The position numbers and the translations under genes are program-made. The notes beneath the pieces are model-generated. The model was not told where the DNA came from, did not search any database, and was given only the letters and a program-made list of their open reading frames with translations. This document shows, piece after piece, positions 1 to 8,301 of a stretch of 64,000 nucleotides of DNA. The stretch's first letter is position 1. Each line of letters opens with the position of its first letter. This DNA is from Bordetella genomosp. 8 (lineage in GTDB: Bacteria; Pseudomonadota; Gammaproteobacteria; Burkholderiales; Burkholderiaceae_B), in NCBI RefSeq assembly GCF_002119685.1, contig NZ_CP021108.1, positions 3,658,001 to 3,722,000 of the forward strand, given 5' to 3'.

Positions 1-546
1 CTGCGGCTGCTGTCGGTCAGCCTTTTCTGGTCCATCGGCGCCTATGCCGTCTACCCCTACATCGCGCCTTATCTGGCCAGCGTCCTGAATTATGGCGCGA
101 CGGGGATCAACGCCACGGTCTCGATGTGGGGGCTGGCCGCGGCACTGGGCGTGACGACAGGCGGAGCGTTGAACGACAGGCTCGGCTCCGATCGCGTGGT
201 GCGGCTGTCCCTGATCGTGTTGGGCCTTTCGTTCTGGGCGTTGGCATTGGCCACAGGATTGCCTCCCAGCGTCGCCGCGATTCCGGTCCTGCTCGGCGTC
301 GCGTCATGGGGATTCAGCGTCTGGGCTTTCTTTCCGGCCCAGATGGCGCGCCTCATTGCCGCCGGCGGCCCTGCCCAGGCATCGCTTGCCCTCGCCTTGA
401 ACACGTCGACCATGTACCTGGGATTTTCCATCGGCAGCGCCATGGGGGCCGGCATACTGGGCGCCGGCGCCATCTGGGGCATAGGCCTGCTGGCCGGCGC
501 CGCGGAAGGCATCGCGCTGCTGCTCGATCGCCGCGTCCGCTCCTGA
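1..546 (+). CDS. MFS transporter, C-terminal half (5' end outside window)
   Basis: The reading frame is open from the first base and ends at a TGA at 544-546, so only the last 181 residues are seen. It is very hydrophobic and is consistent with about six membrane helices, the C-terminal half of a 12-helix major facilitator. A motif-A-like cytoplasmic loop (GGALNDRLGSDR, about residues 54-65 of the fragment) lies between two helices, as expected after helix 8. The substrate cannot be told; sugar or drug efflux permeases of the DHA1 type are the nearest match by eye. A small hairpin follows the stop. Confidence 0.85.
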   Translation: MRLLSVSLFWSIGAYAVYPYIAPYLASVLNYGATGINATVSMWGLAAALGVTTGGALNDRLGSDRVVRLSLIVLGLSFWALALATGLPPSVAAIPVLLGVASWGFSVWAFFPAQMARLIAAGGPAQASLALALNTSTMYLGFSIGSAMGAGILGAGAIWGIGLLAGAAEGIALLLDRRVRS

Positions 547-631
547 TGCGGCGGCTCGCGCCCGGCGGTGCCCTGCGCCGCCCGTGTTTGCATTACAGTG
601 AGGCCTGACCACGCGCCGACGCCGCCGCGCT

Positions 632-648
632 CGAGTACCCCGTACTCG
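632..648. terminator. Short hairpin downstream of the MFS gene
   Basis: CGAGTAC and GTACTCG form a perfect 7-bp stem around a CCC loop, flanked by GC-rich sequence. It has no T-run, so it is only a possible factor-independent stop or mRNA 3' end for the MFS gene before the S4 gene. Confidence 0.3.
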
Positions 649-689
649 GCGGAAGGCTGGGTCGGTCGCCACTCTTACCCCTGCCTCAA

Positions 690-923
690 ATGCCCACGAT
701 AGATTTCGAACTCGCGCCCGGCCTCCCCTTTATCGAAGTGAACCACCTGCTCAAGGTAACAGGGGTCTGCGATAGCGGCGGCGCGGGCAAGCAACTGGTC
801 GCGGACGGCAGGGTCAGCGTGGACGGTGTGCTGGAAACGCGCAAAACCGCCAAGATCCGCGCCGGGCAAACCGTCACTTGCGGCGACGTCCGCATCGTCG
901 TCGGCCAGGCCCCCGAAGCATGA
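690..923 (+). CDS. S4-domain RNA-binding protein (YbcJ-like)
   Basis: This is a 77-residue protein made of essentially one S4 fold. The core GGAGKQLVADGRVSVDG (residues 30-46) is the typical S4 alpha-turn-beta segment, followed by the basic stretch ETRKTAKIRAG that contacts RNA. Length and layout match the small YbcJ family, thought to bind structured RNA; no catalytic domain is attached. The stop codon overlaps the start of the next gene (ATGA), so the two are likely translationally coupled. The exact RNA target is unknown. Confidence 0.88.
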   Translation: MPTIDFELAPGLPFIEVNHLLKVTGVCDSGGAGKQLVADGRVSVDGVLETRKTAKIRAGQTVTCGDVRIVVGQAPEA

Positions 924-1495
924 GGTTCAAACCCTCCAGGAATTCGATTTTCGGCGTGCTGCTGCGCTCTCCGTGGTGGATGAGCGCGGGGATCGCCGCC
1001 GCATTGCTCGTCGGCGCCGTCGCGGCCCTGCCGCGCGAGTACTGGGCGATCGGCGTATTCGCCTCCATTCCCTTCGTGGTGATTGCTTTCCTTGCCGGCT
1101 GGCGGCAGTTGCGCACGCCGTCCGATAGCCGCGTGGAAGCCATCGCGGCGGCGGCCGCGGCCATGTCCTGGCCCGCCTTCGCCGCCGCCATACGTTCCGG
1201 CCTGGAACGTGACGGCTGCCAGGTGGAAACCTATCCTGGCGCCGGCGCCGACTTCGTCCTGAGCAAAGGCGACCACATCGCCGTGCTCAGCGCGCAGCGC
1301 TGGAAAGCCGCCCGTACGGGTGTCGAACCTGTCCGGGCCCTGCAAGCGGCCCGCGAACGCCGGCAAGCGCGCGAAGCCATCTACGTCGCGCTAGGGGAAG
1401 TTTCACCGTCGGCCCGGGAATATGCCGCGACGCATGGCGTCTCCTTCATGACCGCGCCCGAGCTCGCCAAACTGCTGCGGCACGCGGCGATCTGA
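920..1495 (+). CDS. Small membrane protein with Mrr-like restriction endonuclease fold
   Basis: This 191-residue protein starts at an ATG that overlaps the S4 gene's stop by 4 nt. Two hydrophobic segments (about residues 18-36 and 42-60) form a membrane anchor. The rest resembles the Mrr_cat / restriction-endonuclease-like fold: an acidic residue in GADFVL, then SAQRWKA, where the family has a (Q/E)xK motif after a beta strand, then an Arg-rich helix. Such anchored Mrr-like proteins are common in Burkholderiales and have no established substrate. Calling it an active nuclease would be over-reading. Confidence 0.75.
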   Translation: MRFKPSRNSIFGVLLRSPWWMSAGIAAALLVGAVAALPREYWAIGVFASIPFVVIAFLAGWRQLRTPSDSRVEAIAAAAAAMSWPAFAAAIRSGLERDGCQVETYPGAGADFVLSKGDHIAVLSAQRWKAARTGVEPVRALQAARERRQAREAIYVALGEVSPSAREYAATHGVSFMTAPELAKLLRHAAI

Positions 1496-1505
1496 AGCCG
1501 GACCA

Positions 1506-2186
1506 TCATTCTCCGCGTTCGAGCAGATTGCGCAGCTTCCGTCCGCTGTTGTAGCAATGCGCGCTGGCAAGCGCGCCCGCCTCGGTCGCCATGCCCTGCA
1601 GGATGGACTCCACGATGTTCCAGTGTGCCTCGCACACGGAATCGAAAGCCATGTGATGCATCCCCGTCGTGGCGGCGATGTACAGACGGATCTGGTGCGT
1701 CACGGGTGCGTAGTGCTGCGCCAGCCGGCTATGCCCGGCCAGATCGACGACAAGCTTGTGCAACGCCAGGTCCGCGTCGATCAATGCGGCGTGATCGGCC
1801 TGACTGGCGGCGGCGACCAAGCGATCGTACGCGCCTTGCAGCCGCTCGCGCCCGTGGTCGTCGATGCGCTCGGCGGCCAGTCGCGCCGCCAGCCCCTCGA
1901 AGTTGGCGCGCAAGGTGGAAATCTCCCAGGCATCCTGGACGCTCAGGCTGATGACGCGCCATCCCACATAGGGCTGCTGGATCACCAGGCCCTCGGTGAC
2001 GAGCTTGTGCAGTGCCGCGCGTATCGGGCCGCGTGACAGCGTCATCTGCTCCGCCAACCGGGTTTCCGTCAATCGGCTGCCGGGCGCGATCGCGCCAGTC
2101 AGGATGGCTTGCCGCAGGGTGTCGGCAGCGGCCTGGTCGAGGCTGCGTTTGCCCGTTGCGGCGAGTGTGGTTTCTGCTTCCTGCAC
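1506..2186 (-). CDS. GntR-family regulator, FCD (FadR-type) subfamily
   Basis: This 226-residue repressor-like protein has an N-terminal winged helix (about residues 18-75, with LTETRLAEQMTLSRGPIRAA as recognition region). An all-helical FCD ligand domain follows, carrying the Asp/His residues (DADLALH, VTHQIRL, CEAHW) that bind metal and an organic acid in this family. It is divergent from the crotonase/acyl-CoA synthetase operon. The gap holds two identical ATTGTTAACAAT palindromes, the kind of TTGT-n-ACAA site this family binds. It most likely represses that operon and itself until an acid or acyl-CoA is present. Confidence 0.92.
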   Translation of the reverse strand: MQEAETTLAATGKRSLDQAAADTLRQAILTGAIAPGSRLTETRLAEQMTLSRGPIRAALHKLVTEGLVIQQPYVGWRVISLSVQDAWEISTLRANFEGLAARLAAERIDDHGRERLQGAYDRLVAAASQADHAALIDADLALHKLVVDLAGHSRLAQHYAPVTHQIRLYIAATTGMHHMAFDSVCEAHWNIVESILQGMATEAGALASAHCYNSGRKLRNLLERGE

Positions 2187-2242
2187 AGCGATTCATCTCC
2201 AGACGCCCGGCCCGGTCCCGGGCCGGCCGACGCCATTATTGC

Positions 2243-2271
2243 TTGACAAGCCCGGTAGCGGCGCCTACAGT
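2243..2271 (+). promoter_or_regulatory. Sigma70-type promoter for the crotonase operon
   Basis: TTGACA at 2243-2248 and TACAGT at 2266-2271 are separated by exactly 17 bp and point toward the gene at 2454. The -35 is a perfect consensus match. The first GntR palindrome starts 14 bp after the -10, over the expected transcription start, which suits repression. Confidence 0.7.
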
Positions 2272-2285
2272 CGCCGCAGACCCAG

Positions 2286-2297
2286 ATTGTTAACAAT
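2286..2297. promoter_or_regulatory. Putative GntR operator 1
   Basis: ATTGTTAACAAT is a perfect 12-bp palindrome lying just downstream of the predicted -10. An identical copy sits at 2402-2413. It fits FCD-type GntR half-sites (TTGT/ACAA). Confidence 0.65.
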
Positions 2298-2401
2298 ATA
2301 CCGCAGTTGCCGCACCGCGTCCTTCAAATGCACCACGATAGCGCGCTGAAAAAGCGCCATTTCTGTGCAGTGGGCAGGTAAGCTATCCCCAGAGCCGTGG
2401 C

Positions 2402-2413
2402 ATTGTTAACAAT
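2402..2413. promoter_or_regulatory. Putative GntR operator 2
   Basis: This is a second exact copy of ATTGTTAACAAT, 116 bp from the first (about 11 helical turns), in the leader 40 bp before the crotonase start. Two same-phase sites would allow looping or a roadblock. Confidence 0.6.
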
Positions 2414-2453
2414 CAGAGTAATTCTTGAGCATAACGACCCACAGGAGAAGCCG

Positions 2454-3269
2454 ATGTCCAACGACCCGGTCGTGCTGTATGAAGTCGAGCAAGGTGTCTG
2501 CACCGTCACCCTCAATCGCCCGCGGGTACTGAACGCCATCAACCGCGAGATGAAATCGGAATTCGTCGCCGCGCTGGCGAAGGCGGAGGCCGATGCCGAC
2601 ACGGTGGTGGTCGTGGTCAGGGGCGCCGGCCGCGCATTCTGCGCCGGCGTGGACCTCAAGGACGCCGCGGTGAATCCATGGGACCACACGGTCGCGGGTT
2701 GGCGCTGGCACCTGACAGGCTGCCTGGAAATGTGCACGCAGATGTGGAACCTGAAAAAGCCCGTGATCGCGGCGGTGAATGGACACGCGCTGGGATCCGG
2801 CTGCGACCTCGCGCTGGCCGCCGACCTGACGATCGCGGCCGATACGGCGACCTTCGGCGAACCGGAAATACGCGGCATATCCGGTCCGCCCGGGCTCTTC
2901 ATGCCCTGGGTAGCGGGAATGAAGCGCGCGAAGGAACTGCTCTTCTTCGGCGACACCATCGACGCCAACCATGCTGAACGGATCGGCATCGTCACCCGGG
3001 TCTGGCCCGCCCAGGATTTCGATGAAGGCGTCCGGCAATATGCGCGGCGCCTGGCGAAAGTGCCCGCCGTCGCGCTGGCGCTGAACAAGCGCACGATCAA
3101 CAAGACATTCGAAATCATGGGGCTGCGCAACGCTCTCGATTTCAACACCGAGGTCATGATCTCGACCAATATGTCCAAGCCGGCGGGCGACCGCGAGGCT
3201 CGCCAGCGACAGATCGCCGAAGGTGGCCTGAAGGCGATGCTGCAGAAGCGGGACGCCGGCCATGAATGA
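2454..3269 (+). CDS. Enoyl-CoA hydratase/isomerase (crotonase) family protein
   Basis: This 271-residue protein has the full crotonase fold. The oxyanion-hole segments are visible (FCAGVDLKDA near residue 62 and NGHALGSGCDLALAAD near residue 107). The two catalytic acid positions read Asp in GSGCDL and Glu in FGEPEIRG, so the first acid is Asp rather than the usual Glu. The ATG at 2454 has AGGAGA six bases upstream and is preferred over an upstream in-frame ATG that would overlap the operator. It is the first gene of the GntR-controlled operon and overlaps the synthetase by 8 nt. The substrate is unknown; hydration or isomerisation of an acyl-CoA is expected. Confidence 0.92.
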   Translation: MSNDPVVLYEVEQGVCTVTLNRPRVLNAINREMKSEFVAALAKAEADADTVVVVVRGAGRAFCAGVDLKDAAVNPWDHTVAGWRWHLTGCLEMCTQMWNLKKPVIAAVNGHALGSGCDLALAADLTIAADTATFGEPEIRGISGPPGLFMPWVAGMKRAKELLFFGDTIDANHAERIGIVTRVWPAQDFDEGVRQYARRLAKVPAVALALNKRTINKTFEIMGLRNALDFNTEVMISTNMSKPAGDREARQRQIAEGGLKAMLQKRDAGHE

Positions 3270-5403
3270 CAGGGCGACCGCCCCCCCGATCGTCGACCTG
3301 TCTCCGCTGCTTACGCCAGCGTCCATCGCCATCATCGGAGCATCCACCGACCCGAACAAGATCGGCGCCAAGCCGCTCAAGTTCCTCAGGAAATATGGTT
3401 ATCGCGGCGCGATCCATCCGGTCAATCCCAGAGGCGGCGTCGTCGATGGCCTGACCTGCCACACATCGGTCGCCGAGATCGACGGCCCCGTCGATTGCGC
3501 CATCGTCGTGACGACGGCCGCGCACGTTCTTCCGGCGCTGCGCGACTGCGCATCGAAAGGCGTCCGCGCCGCCGTGGTGATCAGCGCCGGCTTCGCCGAA
3601 ACAGGCGCGCAAGGCATGGCCGCCCAGGCCGAGATGCGTGAAATCGCCGCCGCCGGCCTCAGGATCCTGGGTCCGAACAACCAGGGCACGGTCAACCTCG
3701 GTACGGCCACCGTGGTCGGCTTCAACCCCCTGCTGGAGGCCCTCGATGGCTTCCGCAGCGGAACCATCGGCCTGGTCAGCCAGAGCTCGGGGGTCGGTTT
3801 CGGCCTGATGGGCCTGGGCCTGGAGCGCGGCATGGGTTTCGCTCATCTGCTGACCACCGGTAATGAGGCCGACCTGACCTTCGCCGACTGCGGGCTCGCC
3901 CTGCTCGAACGCGAGGAAGTGCGGGTCATTGCCGGCGCGATCGAAGGCATACGGGATCCGGCGACGCTGCGGCGCCTGGCGCGTCGATCCCATGAGTTGC
4001 GCAAGCCGGTCGTGATCCTGAAGGGTGCGACCAGCAAGGCGGGCATGCGGGCGGCGGCATCGCATACGGGCGCCCTGGCCGGGCATGGCGCGGTGTTTTC
4101 CGCGTTCTGCCGCCAGGAAGGCCTGATCGAAGCGGACAGCGTCGACGCGCTGCTGGACTACGCGCAGGCTTTCGCATCGCCACGCAGCCGGAAGATCGGT
4201 ACGCGGACGGTGGCGATCACCGGCACCGGCGGGACCGCCGTGCTGATGGCCGACGCGTTGGAACGCGAGCAGTTCGACCTGCCCTCCCCAGGCGCCGCGG
4301 CGCTCGAGAAGCTGCGCGCCACCCTACCCGACATCGCCAGCCTTGCCAACCCGATCGACATGACGACGGCGAACCTGGGCAACCGCGCCCTGTTCACCGA
4401 TACCGCGCATATCGTCGGCGCCGAGGGCAGCTACGACACCCTGATCGCCGTGGTCGGACCCGCCGTGGCCCAGAGCGGAGTGGACTACGCGCGCCAGATC
4501 GTGGCCTCGGCAAACTACCTGCCATCCACCGTCGTGACATGGACGGCGCCCGACGGACCGGGCCAGGACCTGCTACGCGAGAGCGGCATACTGGTGATTC
4601 CCTCCCCCCAGCGCCTGGCCGCGGCCATGAGCGCGCTGCGCCGCTTCAATGAATACGGCGCGCACCGTTCGGCGGCGGCAGCGGCACTGCCTGACGCCAG
4701 CACCGAGCGACGGCGCAAGGCACGCGATTTCCTGTCGCAGGTCGCCACCAGGCAGTTGGCGGAACATCAGGCCCGGACGCTATGCGCCATCTGGGACCTG
4801 CCATTTCCACGGCAGACGCTGGCGCACGACATCGATACGGCTGAAGCCGCCGCCCGCGAGATCGGTTTTCCGGTCGCACTGAAACTGCAATCGGCACAGA
4901 TCGGCCACAAGACCGAGATCGGCGGCGTCGTGTTGAACCTGAAGGATGCGGACAGCGTCAGGGCGGCGGCCGAACGGCTGCTGAATACGGCGGGCCTTGC
5001 CGACGACGTGAAGGTCGACGGCGTGCTGGTCCAGGAATTGGTAAGCGGCGCGGGCGAAGTCATCGTCGGCGGAGTCAAGGATCCCGAACTCGGCATGGCC
5101 ATCATGGCCGGGCCGGGAGGAACGCTGGCCGAGGTCATGCAGGACGTCTCGTTCCGCCTGGCGCCTTTCGACGCGCGGGAAGCCGAATGTCTCTGCAATG
5201 AAACGCGCCTGGCCGCGCTCGTGCATGGCGTACGCGGCCGGCCGGCGTGGGACTCGCCGGCGCTTTATCGAACCATCGAACGTATCGCCCTCATGGCATC
5301 GGAACTGGAGGATCTGGTGGATGAAATCGACTTCAACCCCTTGATCGTCCGTCGCGACGGCGAAGGCGTGGTGATCGTCGATGCACTCGTTGTGAAGATC
5401 TGA
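3262..5403 (+). CDS. NDP-forming acyl-CoA synthetase (acetate--CoA ligase family, fused alpha-beta)
   Basis: This 713-residue protein has the ACD layout: an N-terminal CoA-binding Rossmann domain (SIAIIGASTDPNKIGAKPL, from about residue 17), succinyl-CoA-ligase-like domains through the middle, and a C-terminal ATP-grasp domain (FPVALKLQS, HKTEIGGVV, and EVIVGGVKDPELGMAIMAG). These enzymes convert an acid, CoA and ATP/ADP to acyl-CoA through a phosphohistidine. It starts inside the crotonase gene (8-nt overlap), so the two are coupled. In context it activates the substrate taken up through the Bug receptor, which the crotonase then processes. The specific acid cannot be read from sequence. Confidence 0.92.
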   Translation: MNDRATAPPIVDLSPLLTPASIAIIGASTDPNKIGAKPLKFLRKYGYRGAIHPVNPRGGVVDGLTCHTSVAEIDGPVDCAIVVTTAAHVLPALRDCASKGVRAAVVISAGFAETGAQGMAAQAEMREIAAAGLRILGPNNQGTVNLGTATVVGFNPLLEALDGFRSGTIGLVSQSSGVGFGLMGLGLERGMGFAHLLTTGNEADLTFADCGLALLEREEVRVIAGAIEGIRDPATLRRLARRSHELRKPVVILKGATSKAGMRAAASHTGALAGHGAVFSAFCRQEGLIEADSVDALLDYAQAFASPRSRKIGTRTVAITGTGGTAVLMADALEREQFDLPSPGAAALEKLRATLPDIASLANPIDMTTANLGNRALFTDTAHIVGAEGSYDTLIAVVGPAVAQSGVDYARQIVASANYLPSTVVTWTAPDGPGQDLLRESGILVIPSPQRLAAAMSALRRFNEYGAHRSAAAAALPDASTERRRKARDFLSQVATRQLAEHQARTLCAIWDLPFPRQTLAHDIDTAEAAAREIGFPVALKLQSAQIGHKTEIGGVVLNLKDADSVRAAAERLLNTAGLADDVKVDGVLVQELVSGAGEVIVGGVKDPELGMAIMAGPGGTLAEVMQDVSFRLAPFDAREAECLCNETRLAALVHGVRGRPAWDSPALYRTIERIALMASELEDLVDEIDFNPLIVRRDGEGVVIVDALVVKI

Positions 5404-5431
5404 TCATTGCTGGACCTACCTTTCGGGACTC

Positions 5432-6415
5432 ATGATGACTATCAACCGACGCACCTTCGTAATGGGCATCCCCGCCCTCGCCATGGCCGGGCCGGCGCTA
5501 TCGCTGGCCCAGGGCTCGTTTCCGGACCGGCCGATCCGGCTCATCGTTCCCTTCGTCGCCGGCGGAGGCGCGTCGGTCATCGCGCGGCTGATCTCCACGG
5601 TCGTCGCCCAGGACATGAATGCAAACATCATCGTCGAGAATCGGCCCGGCGCGGGCGGCAACGTCGCCACGGAATACGTGGCGCGCTCCGCGCCCGACGG
5701 ATACACGATCCTCAACGGCACGCTGGGCACCCAGGCGATCAATCCCAATCTCTACAAGAACGTCAACTTCGACCCGATCAAGGATTTCAGCCCGATCTCC
5801 CGCGTCACCACCACGCCCAACGTCCTGGTCGTCAATCCCAACGTCCCGGCTCACACCCTGCAGGAACTGCTGGCCCTGGCGAAGCAGATGCCCGGCAAAC
5901 TCAACTACGGATCGGGCGGCAGCGGCACGACGACCCACCTGTCCGGCGAGATGCTGCGCACGATGACCGGCATCAATATCGTGCACGTGCCGTATCGCGG
6001 CGACGGACCGGCCATCGTCGACCTGCTGGCCAACCGCGTGCAGATGATGTTCGGGAACCTGAACGGCATGACGCCCCTGATCCAGACCCAGCAGGTGCGG
6101 CCGCTGGCGATCACCAGCCTGCAACGATGGCCCACGCAGCCCGACATTCCGACCTTCGACGAACAGGGCGTCAAGGGTTACGAAATCAGCGGCTGGACGG
6201 GATGGCTGGCGCCGGCCGGCACGCCCCAGCCCGTCATCGACAAATTGAACAAGGCTTTGCGGCAGGCATTGGACAACCCTTCGCTGCAAGCGCAATTGAA
6301 GCAATTGGGCCTGCTCACCATCGGGGATACGCCCGAACAATTCAAGCAGGTCGAGATCGCCGATCTGGCCAAGTGGAAGAAGGTGGTCGCCGACTCCGGC
6401 GCGTCCGTCGACTGA
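5432..6415 (+). CDS. Bug-family tripartite tricarboxylate transporter substrate-binding protein
   Basis: This 327-residue periplasmic receptor has a leader containing NRRTFVM, a twin-arginine motif followed by a hydrophobic stretch and an Ala-rich cleavage region, so Tat export is plausible. The mature part begins PDRPIRLIVPFVAGG, the signature first strand and loop of TctC/Bug proteins, and has the usual NRPGAGGN loop that contacts the ligand carboxylate. No TctA or TctB membrane subunit is nearby, so it is an orphan receptor. Being third in the GntR operon, it probably binds the carboxylate that the synthetase activates. Confidence 0.93.
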   Translation: MMTINRRTFVMGIPALAMAGPALSLAQGSFPDRPIRLIVPFVAGGGASVIARLISTVVAQDMNANIIVENRPGAGGNVATEYVARSAPDGYTILNGTLGTQAINPNLYKNVNFDPIKDFSPISRVTTTPNVLVVNPNVPAHTLQELLALAKQMPGKLNYGSGGSGTTTHLSGEMLRTMTGINIVHVPYRGDGPAIVDLLANRVQMMFGNLNGMTPLIQTQQVRPLAITSLQRWPTQPDIPTFDEQGVKGYEISGWTGWLAPAGTPQPVIDKLNKALRQALDNPSLQAQLKQLGLLTIGDTPEQFKQVEIADLAKWKKVVADSGASVD

Positions 6416-6470
6416 AAAGCAGGCTCAACACCGACAACGAGCGTCCATGACGCAACGACAAGGGAAAGAA

Positions 6471-6869
6471 ATGGCATTGGAAACCGGCATGACCCACACC
6501 CTCACCGTCAAGGTCGACACCGCCCTGAGCGCCGAGGAATACGGCAACGAAGGCTTCGCGGTCCTGGCGACGCCCGCGCTGGTGGGATTGATGGAAAGAT
6601 GCGCGATCGAGTCCCTGGCGCCGTCGCTGCAGCCGGGCCAGGGATCCGTGGGTATCCACATCGGCATCGACCACCTGGCGGCCACGCCGCTGGGCTTCAC
6701 CGCCACGGTCACCTGCACGCTGACCGCGATCGAAGACCGCATTCTGCACTTCGCGATCGAAGCCTCCGACGGCATGGACCTGATCGCTCGCGCGACCCAC
6801 CGGCGGGCGATCGTCGACATGGCCAAGTTCCAGGCCCGCCTGGGCGCCAAGGCGGCGAAGGCATCCTGA
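6471..6869 (+). CDS. FlK-like hotdog-fold acyl-CoA thioesterase
   Basis: This 132-residue single hotdog domain aligns with the fluoroacetyl-CoA thioesterase FlK. Thr34, Glu42 and His68 fall at a constant offset of 8 from the FlK triad Thr42/Glu50/His76 (segments ATPALVGLMERC and GIDHLAATPLGF). An upstream ATG at 6447 is possible, but AGGGAAAG precedes 6471, where family similarity begins. As last gene of the operon it may release acid from a dead-end or toxic acyl-CoA, protecting the CoA pool. Substrate preference is not predictable; fluoroacetate itself is only one option. Confidence 0.85.
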   Translation: MALETGMTHTLTVKVDTALSAEEYGNEGFAVLATPALVGLMERCAIESLAPSLQPGQGSVGIHIGIDHLAATPLGFTATVTCTLTAIEDRILHFAIEASDGMDLIARATHRRAIVDMAKFQARLGAKAAKAS

Positions 6870-6925
6870 CGCCGCGCGGCACTCCGGCGACGATCGACGA
6901 TCATCGCGGGTGCCGGCCATCGCGC

Positions 6926-7494
6926 CTAGAAGTGCACCCGCCCCAGTGATGCGCCGCCATCCACGTGCAGGGTCTGCCCCGTCATGAAACCCGCATCGTC
7001 CGACAGCAGGAACGCGATGGTGCCGGCGATTTCGTCCGGATTGCCGAACCGGCCCATGGGCACGCCCGCCAGATAGCGGCGTAGGCCGTGCGCTGGGGCA
7101 TGCCCAGGATGGTCAGGCTCGAGATATTGACGATACGGCCCCAGCGTCGCTCCCGCATGCCGGGCAATGCGGCCTGCGCCGTCAATACCGCGGGATGCAG
7201 ATTCACGCGGAAGACATCGGCCATTGCGCCCAGATCGACATCGGCCAACAAGGCTGGACGGACCAGGCCGACGTTGTTCACCACGCCATCCAGCACGTAG
7301 CGTTGCGAGAGGTCGGACAGGACATTCCGGGTCGCATCGTCGTCGCTGAGATCCACGGCGACGAATGTGCCCGGGAAATCCGGCGGCGCGCTGCGGGCCA
7401 GCCCGATCACGTGATGTCCGCCTGCGACAAGGCGACGCGTAAGCGCCAGGCCGATGCCCCTGGTGGCGCCGGTGATAAGGAAAGTACGGGACAT
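6926..7494 (-). pseudogene. Short-chain dehydrogenase/reductase broken by internal deletion and frameshift
   Basis: Two frames together give one classical SDR. The first (from ATG 7494) has LITGATRGIGLAL, the NNVG motif, catalytic Ser in NISSLT and the Tyr of TAYAA. At about 7080-7085 the sequence jumps into another frame with the C-terminal part (YLAGVPMGRFGNPDEIAG to the end DGGASLGRVHF). The active-site Lys of YxxxK and roughly 45 residues of the substrate loop are missing, so the protein cannot be functional. The gene follows the peroxiredoxin-like gene by 42 bp and was probably the last member of that operon. Confidence 0.82.
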
Positions 7495-7536
7495 GCGTGC
7501 TCCTTTGCCGCCCCATGGCGGCGATGCGCGTGCGGA

Positions 7537-8211
7537 TCAGACCGTGTGGCCGGCGGCCTTGCGTATGGCCGGCAGCATTTCCGACGGGTCGGGCCGGCGG
7601 GTGTAGTCCGGATTCACCTCGGCATAAACGATCGTGCCGTCCGGAGCGATCACGTACCGCGCCGGCATGGGGAGCGTCCAGCTCGGATCGCCATTGAACG
7701 CGGGAAGATCGTTCTTCAGGGACTTGTAGAGCTCCACCAGGTAATCCTGCAATTCGAAGCGCAGGCCGAAGGACGCCGCGACGTCGTTATGCGCATCCGA
7801 CAGAATCGGAAAGGACAGCGCGTTCTGGCGCACCGACTTGCGGCTGTTCGCCGCCACCTGCGGCGAGATCGCAACCAGGCTGGCGCCGGCCGCTTCGATC
7901 TCGGGCAGGGTGGCTTGCAGGGCCTGGAGCTCCATATTGCAGTAGGGGCACCACACCCCGCGGTAAAAGGTCACGACCAAGGGAGCTTTTGCCAGCAGCT
8001 CGGCCGAAGACACGGGATGGCCATTCGGATCGATCAGCGTGAAGCCAGGCGCGCGGTCGCCGGCCTTGAGCGCCCGCCGGGCAGCGCCGGAGGCGATAAG
8101 TTCGGCCGTGGCGCGATGCATGGTCTCGATGACGGCGGGCGGTACGTTGTAAGGCGGCTTGCCAGCCTGGAAGTCCGCCTTGAAGGCGTCGAGCTTGTCC
8201 TGGAGCGACAT
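7537..8211 (-). CDS. Peroxiredoxin-like (AhpC/TSA) protein
   Basis: This 224-residue thioredoxin-fold protein carries TFYRGVWCPYCNMELQ (Cys88 and Cys91), the CxxC form of the peroxiredoxin-like AhpC/TSA group. A Trp-Cys-Pro-Tyr-Cys active site on the first helix follows strand VVTFYRG. The N-terminal helix and loop (YNVPPAVIETM) are typical of this subgroup. It would reduce peroxides or act as a thiol oxidoreductase in the cytoplasm. It sits 90 bp after the oxocamphor-hydrolase-like gene on the same strand and likely shares its promoter. Confidence 0.88.
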   Translation of the reverse strand: MSLQDKLDAFKADFQAGKPPYNVPPAVIETMHRATAELIASGAARRALKAGDRAPGFTLIDPNGHPVSSAELLAKAPLVVTFYRGVWCPYCNMELQALQATLPEIEAAGASLVAISPQVAANSRKSVRQNALSFPILSDAHNDVAASFGLRFELQDYLVELYKSLKNDLPAFNGDPSWTLPMPARYVIAPDGTIVYAEVNPDYTRRPDPSEMLPAIRKAAGHTV

Positions 8212-8301
8212 GGAAAAATCCTTTGCAGAAAAAGTGGGAGAAAAGTCCGGGATCGGCGTTTGGCGTTCGGCGCTGCCGGCGACTCCGGCAGCGCGGCCAC
8301 G

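Noticed and set aside
5407..6450. Plus-strand open frame of 347 codons in another frame of the Bug gene
   Set aside because: Arg/Pro/Gln-rich translation without motifs; the Bug receptor in the adjacent frame is unmistakable.
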